From Membranipora membranacea (lineage: Eukaryota > Bryozoa > Gymnolaemata > Cheilostomatida > Membraniporidae), in the NCBI GenBank assembly GCA_914767715.1, contig OU612073.1, positions 928,001-992,000 on the forward strand: a DNA stretch of 64,000 nucleotides, read 5' to 3'. A program made the position numbers and the translations under genes. Every line of letters begins with the position of its first letter. The first letter of the stretch is position 1. Below the pieces are notes generated by a model. That model was not told where the DNA came from and did not search any database. It saw nothing but the letters and a program-made list of their open reading frames with translations. Below are positions 38,701 through 47,488 of this stretch, piece after piece.

Positions 38701-40905
38701 CCGTTTGAGCACTTAAACTACCCTCTAACTGGCTATCCGTAATCCGCTATCTGATATTCTTTGTGGTTAACCTTATGGGCTTGACACAAACTGACACAAC
38801 TGCATTTCAAACCAAACAGATTGAATTATTGCAGAAACACTATGGAGAGTGAAGTAAGTAGAGACATGAATTTTATCTCCATGTTGTTTGTAGCCTTCTT
38901 GTACCATCTTAAATTGACTCTCCAAAATCTTATACTCTTGATACCAATGAACTAAAGGTTTAGTTCATTGTTGATACCAATATCCCTCTTCCAATTGCTT
39001 ATACATGTTGGGCTGATATTTAAATGCCTGAGTCGTGTACAGATTTTGAGACATTGGGTTTACAACTGAGTCAATGGAAGGAATCTAATGTGAAATTCTG
39101 TGTTTATTAACACAAGATCTCCTTTCCCAAACCAAAACCTGGAAGCTAGACCTTGAAAAATACTACAGATGAGGAAGTTACAATCAAAACAGTGATGATC
39201 TTCATTGTCATGAAATCACCATAATTTTTGCGTCTTACATTTTCGTAAAAGAGAAACAGAGCGTTATGACGGACCAGCGTTCCAGGACAACTTTCTATGT
39301 ATATTCATTAAGTGACACTAAGTTGAATGTAATATCAGTGCTGAGACTAACAGCCTAATTGATATCTCATTTTGCAGGGTGAATCTGCCTGCTTGTTACA
39401 AGAGGCAGCAACTGGTAATGGTAAACATGCCACTTAGCTGTAAAGACTACAGAAAGACTATAGCTATATATAGTCTGGCAGCTAGTTCCGCAGTAGTGTT
39501 AGTTGTGCAACATTTTTACACTGATATAATGTGTAGCGCTTCTGGGTGAAAGTTGTCTATAATGTTTGAAATTGTTCCCCCCTTCCTATCTATGAGGTAT
39601 GAGGGCCACGTGCTGTAACAGCCCCATAAGCTACCACTTTCATCTATACTCTAGAGAACTGCAAGGGTTAATGAATGGAGTTATCGATTATTGTACAGTG
39701 TCTCCTGACAGTATAACTATTGAAAATACCAGCATTTAAAAGTATTTAGAAGCGGTAGCTTATTAGTATGGCACAGCACCAGGTCTTAATACCTCTTAGA
39801 TTGGAAGGACGGGGCAGGACAAATTCTAACATCATACATAATTTTTTACACTCAAGTGATATGAATCTTTCAGTGTAAAAAGATTGTATAACTTCTGCAG
39901 AGCGAGGTGCCAGACTACATATTGTTTTGGTCTTTCTCTAGCCCTAAAGATTAGTGTAGATTTGATTTATTCCAGCAATTGAGCTTTCCTGGCACCAACA
40001 AGATAACTGACTCATATACTGTTTAAGTTATGTTCATTACTCAGATTAACATTATTTTCTTGATTTGTATTAATAAATTGGTGAGTAGGGGGTTTTGTCT
40101 GCGTAATCTGCGACTTACAGAAATGGTGTGAATATTTAACTGATAACAAAATCACATATATACTCCAGTGTTGCCCTTCCCAACCTTTCATGGGAAGACT
40201 ACAACATAATTACTGCAAATTTGTGATGATTTGATGCCATTTTCCACAGAATTTCTCATAACATAAGAAGCCGTGTGTGATCACAGTATCATATCGATAG
40301 TCTTGATTCTAAATAAATTACGATATTTGCAGAATAATTTGAGTTAGAGATTGTCTTGTCTCCTGATTCGAGCAGCTGTTGAAGTTAGATAAGAGAGGCA
40401 ATTTTCACTGTCAATAAACAAAAAAAGCTAATTATTTAATGTATCCCACGCATTTTTGCACTATGCGCTAAAAATATCTGGTTATCTTTGTGTTGTGCTT
40501 TTCCTATCCTCCATGCTCCCTCGGAAGCTGGTATGTCAAGTCTCTCCTGTGACAATAATCACAATTCTCCTTTTTCATTTATAGTATTTCCCGGCTACAA
40601 GAATTGACATAGTCAATGATAATGCACAATAACTGTAACATACAAATAATTAATTCACTTTGTTTTCTCACAACCAACTTGTGTACAAGAGACTGCAGAC
40701 CCACCACATCACATAAGTAATGACAGATAGGGCACAATAATATAACCTGGACATTTAATATTGAATAATAGTATTTCTCATCTGATTGACCATTGAAGTC
40801 CAAAACACAATTATGAATATTTATTTATTGTAGATTGAGGAGTATCTAACACCTATCTCAACAGTAAAGGCACAAGTATCTGAGGGCGATGACCACATTG
40901 CCTAA
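26737..40905 (+). CDS. RTK1: NHL-propeller x2 / Sushi / IPT / MET-like receptor tyrosine kinase
   Basis: Exons: 26737-26783, 27614-28503, 28882-30015, 30238-30414, 30657-30838, 30975-31120, 31300-31458, 31761-31842, 32106-32160, 32378-32496, 32929-33141, 34103-34340, 34736-34927, 35125-35309, 35901-36010, 37011-37179, 37607-37743, 38382-38550, plus a terminal exon (39378-39437 or 40834-40905). Every junction is GT/AG and in phase; about 1,490 residues. Order: signal peptide ([16 protein letters not shown]), two NHL-like propeller units (about 25-325 and 370-745), Sushi (about 752-809, four Cys and Trp), three IPT/TIG-like segments (about 815-1068), TM (about 1102-1124), kinase (about 1178-1455). 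Catalytic parts seen: GEGNFG, VAIK Lys near 1208, [11 protein letters not shown] near 1321, activation loop [26 protein letters not shown]. The kinase is closest, by motif, to MET/RON. It should be an active plasma-membrane receptor of unknown ligand. Exon sizes match RTK2 almost one to one. Confidence 0.93.
33777..33811. mobile_element. Micro-palindrome in RTK1 intron 11, 35 bp
   Basis: A perfect 22-bp palindrome (GTCTTAACAAG and complement) is extended outward by AGCC/GGCT after one mismatch. Direct repeats CTCACTGT flank it (33769-33776, 33812-33819), an 8-bp duplication. Its ends differ from the CA...TG group. Confidence 0.45.
36086..36138. repeat. Three near-tandem copies of ATGAGGAATGCCAACT
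   Basis: Three copies of a 16-bp core, separated by one or two bases, in RTK1 intron 15. Confidence 0.85.
37425..37557 (-). mobile_element. Possible tRNA-derived SINE in RTK1 intron 16
   Basis: On the minus strand, AGGGGAGTTAGTCAGAGTAC resembles an A box, GGTCCTGAGTC a B box, and TATATCCCCTAC could pair as a decayed acceptor stem. It is a single copy here, so the call is weak. Confidence 0.3.
38587..38720. mobile_element. Mutator-like palindromic MITE, 134 bp, in the RTK1 3' region
   Basis: Near-perfect arms of about 62 bp (starting TAGTTTAAGTGCTC) surround a spacer of under 10 bp. Perfect 9-bp direct repeats CCCTCTAAC flank it (38578-38586, 38721-38729), the duplication length of Mutator-like elements. 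It starts 36 bp after the exon 18 donor. If that intron is retained, its first three bases TAG form the stop codon. Confidence 0.85.
38945..38970. mobile_element. Micro-palindrome, CAATGAAC type, 26 bp
   Basis: Arms CAATGAACTAAA and TTTAGTTCATTG pair perfectly around GG. Perfect 7-bp direct repeats TTGATAC flank it (38938-38944, 38971-38977). It lies in the RTK1 3' region. Confidence 0.85.
39378..39437 (+). CDS. RTK1 alternative terminal exon A
   Basis: The acceptor CATTTTGCAG is followed by 20 codons in the phase required by exon 18 (phase 0), encoding [19 protein letters not shown] and TAG. Polyadenylation signals follow at 40072-40077 and near 40310. No counterpart was found in RTK2, so it rests on splice-site fit alone. 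Confidence 0.45.
   Translation, partial: GESACLLQEAATGNGKHAT
40072..40077 (+). other. Candidate polyadenylation signal for RTK1
   Basis: AATAAA about 630 bp after the stop of terminal exon A. Another copy lies near 40310, and one near 41534 would serve terminal exon B. Confidence 0.35.
40834..40905 (+). CDS. RTK1 alternative terminal exon B
   Basis: The acceptor TTTATTGTAG is followed by 24 phase-0 codons: [20 protein letters not shown], then HIA and TAA. The acidic EEYLTP stretch would offer one cytoplasmic tyrosine to the kinase tail. It fits exon 18 in frame as well as exon A does, so the two would be mutually exclusive 3' ends. Confidence 0.45.
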   Translation: MEEYLTPISTVKAQVSEGDDHIA

Positions 40906-43727
40906 GCACCATTTAGAGTACATTATGCTAATATGGTGACTGATGAGAAATTATTATCAACTATACATAATCTAACTGTGTTAATGCTTCTTTCATGTTT
41001 ATTCATCAACTGGAACAAATTTAAACATTTATTTTTGATAAATGGATTTCTGTTATTATTATTTTGTAATATCTTCCCCATTTACAAAACTTTTTTGTTG
41101 CAGCCCTGCAGGAGTTCATTTGTTTTGGTATACAGAATGATAGAGCAAAAGTATTAGTGTTGACATTGTGCTAACATTCATATTTCTTACTTCTATATAT
41201 AATATTATGTTAATTATCTTTTACTGCCAATCATACCCCTAGGATGTCACCCTGACTTTCTCTTGAGCATACCACCTTTATATGTTATCTGCTGAGGCCA
41301 AAGCTTGTCTTGGGGGATATACATAATATATAATATTTCTTTACGGTCTCGCCTCAACCAAAGTACAATAATTATTTCCGTTTCCATTCTTCTGTTTTAC
41401 CGGAACAAAATTATATTGTTTTTGCATTATACAAAATTCTATTGCTTTTGCTTGTATTACGTTCTGTTGATCTTTTAGCATATAAAGACCGCCTATAACT
41501 CTATTTTTGATCAAGTTTATTCAAATTCTTCCAATAAATCTGATTACAGAATCATCTTGTCACCTTAGTTACCTAAGATTTTGAGTTTGACCTTGTTATC
41601 TGAGTACTTGCATTTCAACTTAGTTTGTTATCAGGAATAATAGCCACGTGGAAAGATTTCATTGAATTTTTATTTTATTATTATTTTATCTTTGTTATTA
41701 TTATTTTATTATTATTATTTTATCATTAATGATTTACGTCCCACTAAATGGTGATTAAATCAGTTAAATAGACACTTGTAAATAGGTGTTGGTCACATTA
41801 CACTAGGATGCTTAGGCTCTGTAAGGTTTGATCGATCCACTTGCTCAATTATCTCCACAATCACTACGCAGTTTTGGTCCCATTCCCGCTTGTAGCAAGG
41901 CTCTGCTAGTTGTTAAATTACAAGTCTGCAAATGACAAAAGTTATCCCTCTCATTGTCTGGAATAAACTTCTCCCACCATCATTCTTTTCAAACGCCACC
42001 ATCAATAGTCATCTGTTATTGTCAGTCATAACATTTGACCTAGAAAAGGTAAAATATTCCATGATGTAAGATAAGGCACTGGCATCACTAGTGTATATTT
42101 TACTCCTCTGGCGCAGCTTCATACCGAAGGTGTTATTGAGTGCAGTTGTCTTTATGTTTGGCTTTCATCTTGGTCATCTGTGGCAAACAGAGTTGGTCAT
42201 GTTTGGTTGTTGATATATCTTGCGGCATTTAACAATAAAGCTGTATGGAAGTATTGAAGTTTGCCAATATCAACTGTTATTGGTAGAACATGATAAGGAA
42301 GTTGCCTGATCGCTGTGTTGATGTTATAATTGCTGTCATCATAATGGAAACCGCTAGATCTCTTTCCAGTGGTACAATTTGCCAATTGTTATATTCCATC
42401 GATGTCATTGATTGCCGGTGTCAATATTTTAGTTACCTGCCCAAAATGGTAGTTTCCTGGTGCCCAGTGCACCACCATATGAGGCTGTTGATGGTTTTGC
42501 CACATGCTAACCATAATAATATTAAATATTATTGCTCTCTGTCAATGTTGACAATTACTTACAACAAGGTTTATGCATTGATGAAGTTTGTATAGTGGTG
42601 ACTAGGTTTCTAAGTCACCAATGCCGCTCATCGCCGCCGACATAATAATTATGTAACTCAGCGTGCAGCATATCCCTACAAGGCTAGAGCTGAATCGGAC
42701 ATACATTATTGGTAAAATAAAACTTTTTCAGTCATTTTTTAACCAAGTTGAATAGTGTGTGCTTGTGCACCACAGCCGCTAGCAAGCACAACCCTCCGTA
42801 AACTGCAATATGCAGTGGTCAGTATTAAATTAAATTAAGAATAAAGAATTCTTGTATAGTACCAAGTCTGAGTCAAAAATTATAAGTTTCTTTTAAATCG
42901 ATCCCTTCAGCAAAAATTCAAAATTTGTAGGAGATAATATTAATTATAGACAGATTAATCACTAACACATTTCCTTAAAAATGTGAAACCTACAATAAGA
43001 ATGATATTAATTATCATTACAGGAGGTGTACCCTATAAATAGCACTCATGTTGACACACACTGTGGACATCAGTATCATATTAATCAGCCCAAAATATCA
43101 CGGTGGATTGATACAGTCATACCCAGAATAATGTTGGCCGCGGAAAAGAGCATCACTGTCTAATCACAGGACTGGACTATAACAGTGTAACCTATAGTCA
43201 GTCAGTATTGATTTTTATATGTTAATTCATTTATTTTCTTTTTGTTTTTACCTTATTCAAGGGGGATTCTCTTTAGCAACTTCATGCACCCAGTGAAAGT
43301 TTTTTGTTTAATTTAAACATCTCTGGAGACTGAAACTAAACAAGCAAAAATTGACCTAAGCGAACAATATCCTTCTGAAGCATGCATGTAATTTACATTA
43401 CTGATCCATATTCCCTCATGAAATAGAACTGAACTCGCCGCCAAAACTGACTACAAGAAATCCAGGCGGAGTTGACAAGCCGTGTTGAGTCACATCTAGG
43501 AGAAATTTTGCAGAAATTAATGATGATGGGAGTACTTAGATCTGCTGGCTTACAAAAAGGTATGAGTTATATTCTGCAGAATGTATTCTTTTGATTTGCA
43601 TACTGTATAGTGATAGGAGTGCTGCGGGTAAATGGCTGTATTTGTTTCGATAATTATAAGCTGATCATTATTTTTTATCTTAGAGAAAACAAAGTGTAAA
43701 AATACCATGTGTTCAAACAAAGTCTAC
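40906..43727. other. Intergenic region after RTK1
   Basis: AT-rich, with TTATT-rich low-complexity sequence around 41670-41730. No coding exon, RNA gene or clear mobile element was recognised. Confidence 0.5.
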
Positions 43728-43858
43728 AACCAACCAGGATATAAGAAACAGGAAGCGCAGCTGTCAAATATCAAAATGTCTATCACCTCGTCCATGGTCA
43801 TTGCCTTCACAATATTCTTCAGGTAGTGTGGGTGATTATTTATTGTATAGCATGTTCT
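43728..43858 (+). pseudogene. Orphan copy of the RTK promoter and signal-peptide exon
   Basis: This segment repeats 26688-26816 with few changes, through the ETS/E-box-like block, the start codon (43776-43778), 47 coding bases (43776-43822; [15 protein letters not shown]) and about 35 bp of intron (donor GTAGTG instead of GTATGT). The exon has exactly the length and end phase of RTK1 exon 1. No plus-strand receptor exon follows before RTK2, which runs the other way. It is the 5' tip of a lost or incomplete paralogue. Confidence 0.75.
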
Positions 43859-44091
43859 ATCTTAGCCTCAATCGAAAATGTTGTAAATTAATCCAGACAC
43901 AAATATAACTAGTGAAAAAACCTTGTGCGAACAAGACCATTTTGCTATCAGCTTATCACTTGGTATCACGGGATGGGCATAATAGTAGCAATGTGTTAAC
44001 CCCGGGATTTTATTTAGTTGTGACTGTTCTTTGATCGTTGACCCTATATTACCCTTTTCACTGACATCATAATAGTTCCAGATAATATTAG

Positions 44092-44793
44092 CGCAGAGTA
44101 AGGATATACAGAGAGGACAGTTCAATGATAGTTCCAGTGCCTGCGGTTTTTGATTCACTGGGGGAAAATTGTGCACAGCTGGAAGCCAAAAACTCATTAT
44201 CTCTATATGTTATAATGGCATTTTCTTGCAGACATCCCTACCTTTGATGGGCCATAATTCATTCTATATTTATCCTAAAGACTGATTTCCATCTTTGCTG
44301 GAATGTCCAACCTTCAAGCTATACGCCATATTATTGTCACTTTTTGCTAGGATTCATAGGCTAAGAGTAATCCAGGTTTGTGAAATGAGTTTTTTCATAT
44401 AGATTTACATGTGACAATTGATAGACGGCTGGTCATCAAAATTAGGAAATGTCCGTGCGTTGACCTAAGCCCCATGTAAATCTATATGACAAAACTCATT
44501 TTAAAAGCCTGGATTACTCGTAGCCTATGTATCCTAGCAAAAAATGACAATAATATGGTGTATAGCTTAAAGATTGGAAATTTCAGAAAAGTTGGAAATC
44601 AGTCTTTAGGATAAATACAGAATGAATTATGACCTATCAAAGGTGGCTATGTCTGCATGACAAAACTCCACTGTAACTTATATATATTCTGAAATTGGCA
44701 GGTGGCCAGATTGATGAATTTCCCCCAGTGGATAAAAACCGCAGGCACTATAACGATCATTGAAGTGTCCCCTCTGTTTATCCTTACTCTGTG
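44092..44793 (-). mobile_element. Foldback element, CACAGAGTAAGG family, copy 2 (702 bp)
   Basis: It is homologous along its whole length to 24415-25130, in the opposite orientation judged by the asymmetric centre. The ends are CGCAGAGTAAGG and CCTTACTCTGTG. A perfect 7-bp duplication ATATTAG flanks it (44085-44091, 44794-44800). It is non-coding. Confidence 0.9.
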
Positions 44794-44838
44794 ATATTAG
44801 TTTGTTAGGCCTAAATCAGCATGTAATTTATAACAAAT

Positions 44839-45142
44839 CATAGCTGTAAAAGATGGTTTCTACAAGCAGTAGTTGTGCATTTACACTGCTCTGAGTCCAG
44901 ATCTGAACTGAAATGCTTTGAGAGAAAATTGACATTATCATGTTTATATGGCTATTTCGCATGTAAATATATTGAATACTGATGTTTACTAGATAATTCA
45001 CAGATGTGACAGTGAGTAAGGACAGGTTTTTGGTTTCATTGTTATCGCTTAAAATGGGGAAGGGTTACAATCACAGAGTTATTATATACTCTAGAGTGAA
45101 CGATGTGTACAAAAATAGCACCAGTTTTTGTCCTACTTAATC
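44839..45142 (+). repeat. Dispersed repeat, copy 1 (304 bp)
   Basis: From CATAGCTGTAAAAGATGG to CCTACTTAATC it matches 63693-64000 in the same orientation with a handful of substitutions and small indels. The match reaches the right edge of the window, so its true end is unknown. Confidence 0.9.
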
Positions 45143-47488
45143 ATTGCGAGATCCATGACCCAACGCAATCTGGTTGTGCATGGCTAGTGCCTGTATCATA
45201 TAACGTATCATTGAGAATAAACGTATAGGGCATCGAAATTTAGATTTTTAATGCGTATATAGCCATTTTTTCGGAAAATTTTCCATGTGACACCATTTGG
45301 ATCACTTGCAGGTATTTTCACTTGCAGCCAGTGGAAAATGTTTCTATGTTTTGCCTAAATCTTAACCGCAAACACATCATTGATGAAATAGAAATTATCG
45401 GGCTAGCTCAATTTTTTTCACTGCCACTTGCCAGCCAAATAAGCTGTGTCCTGTCTCTCTTACTCACACGTTACACATTCAGTGAGCTTTATTTTGTTTT
45501 TGATTAAATGAAGTACAAGAAGCCTGTGTAAAACTGATGGGAGGTGTAAAAGTTTGCCGCTTGCCTCATTTGCTGTCACAGCTAAATATATTCCTGATTC
45601 AGATTAGCCGGGTTCTGGAAAACGCGGAAAGGCGGAAAATCAGTTTCATCGCGGAAAATCGTTTTCCGCCTTTCCGCGTTTTCCAGAACCCGCAGATTAG
45701 CTCTTCAGATATCAGTACTTTATTGAGTGTATTATATTAAGTTTTTTGTTTGGTACGTCAAAGTAGATCAATTCAGATATGTGCTAAAATCACTGCAAGT
45801 TAAATGTGATGAAGCCCCCAGTACTCATCAGCTCACTTTCTGACTGACTGCAAGACTTTCCATAGCATTGATCCATTTCTGATGGAGACTCAAAGGTGTT
45901 AGAAATTCTAACTCTGGTCGTCTCAAAAGATTTAAAAATTGACAAAGTTGTTCCTACTTTACTGTCCCTCAAAAGCTTATATGAAACATGTTTTATCCGC
46001 TATGCAAATGCACACCTATATACGTCAACTTCAAATATTTCAAATATTACTGAACTATCATGAAGTGTATAAAAATGTTGTATATGATGTTGAAGTTACA
46101 ATCATATCTACTTTACATTTACAAATAAACATCAGAGAAAATAGCATAACAACCCATAGCCCCCCCCCCCCACCCCCTGAACCAAATGATCTCTTATCCT
46201 GAGAATGGTGAGAAATCTGAAATGTCTGTAAACATAAAAATGTCACATCGGTGAGAGAGTGAAATTGTAGCGGCTTTCTCAGCACTAATATAACTGTATC
46301 TTGTGAGTAGAATTTTCTGTAAGTTGGTAGAACGCACAGAAGAGGCAGCCCACTCATCGAAGACGTCAAGCTGCGCGTACAGACAGCAGCACACAATCAG
46401 TAGCAAACCCACCATTGGCAGCACACCGTGCACACAACCGGCAGCACAACAGCAGTAGCACACCAGCGGGAGCAATGTTGTGCAGCAGTAATGGTGTGCA
46501 GTAACAATGGTGTGCGGCAGTAAGCATAGGCTACACATACATCTGCCGAAGCGCAAGTCTGGAACAGGCTGCCACTCTAGTAGGCTCAAAGACATACCAC
46601 TAGTTTACACAAACTACCATGTAACAAAAAACAGCGGTCTAGAAAAATTTTTTCATCTTTGTCGCAATTTGTTTTTGCCGATCTCTAAAGAAAGTGGGGG
46701 AGAAGTATAAGTCACTGAGCATACCTAACCTCAGATCATCCCAGTGTGACTTTTTACAACACGTCCTGTAATAAACCATAATTTTTGGAAAAAATTTAAC
46801 GGAAAGCAGGTAATGGTAAAATTCTCAAGAGTAATATAGATATTGTTGTATATGTTGTTGGCAATTTTCTGTTTGTCACATTTCAGTCAAGGGAGGTCGA
46901 TCACTGCTTGATTGCGTAGTCGACATAATGCCTGTCATTTGTCGTTTATCGGAATGGGAAATCCCTGGAAGAAAATTTATGCGCAGGGCAGTTTAGTTTC
47001 CCAGTAGGTGGCCGAAAGAGAGGCCCTGTGGTGGAAATAATTTGATTTCAGGTTTTTTAAGGGAAAAAATATTTAAGAGCAGGCACTGCTCTCTTGAGAC
47101 TAGGCTTTACTCAAAGCAAAGGTTCCAGGGGCTGAGATGTAGCCATTTTTCTCTATACAAGAGTGAGGACTATATATAACCTGATAACCTATAAAGTCCT
47201 CTCACTAATTAATCAGGTATTTGTAGAAAGTTGAGTCGTTTGTATTTTGATTATATTGTGGTGTTGTTCTTTGCATGAATTAACCAATGAAACATTTGAA
47301 TATATATTTAAAAGAGAACAACATTTATATATATAAAAACTTAATATGACATGTGACATGTGATAATGCGGTTTGATATTACACAGCAAAGAGAAAAAGT
47401 GTTTTTTCTCATAAACCAATTTACCAGCTGAGGAAAAACCAAAGCATCTAACTCGGTCTGTATGCCATCTCAGCTAATCGATGAATCA
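45143..47488. other. Intergenic region between the orphan exon and the RTK2 3' end
   Basis: No gene supported. It contains a Mutator-like palindrome (45609-45692), a C12 tract (46160-46171) and a GC-richer imperfect repeat of CAGCA/CACAC words around 46400-46525, which creates spurious open frames. Confidence 0.5.
45609..45692. mobile_element. Mutator-like palindromic MITE, 84 bp
   Basis: Perfect arms of about 31 bp (starting CGGGTTCTGGAAAACGCGG) surround a 22-bp centre that itself repeats GCGGAAAATCG. Perfect 9-bp direct repeats CAGATTAGC flank it (45600-45608, 45693-45701). Confidence 0.85.

Noticed and set aside
46058-46595. Minus-strand frames rich in Cys and Leu
   Set aside because: They read through a C12 tract and a CAGCA/CACAC low-complexity repeat and show no domain or splice context.
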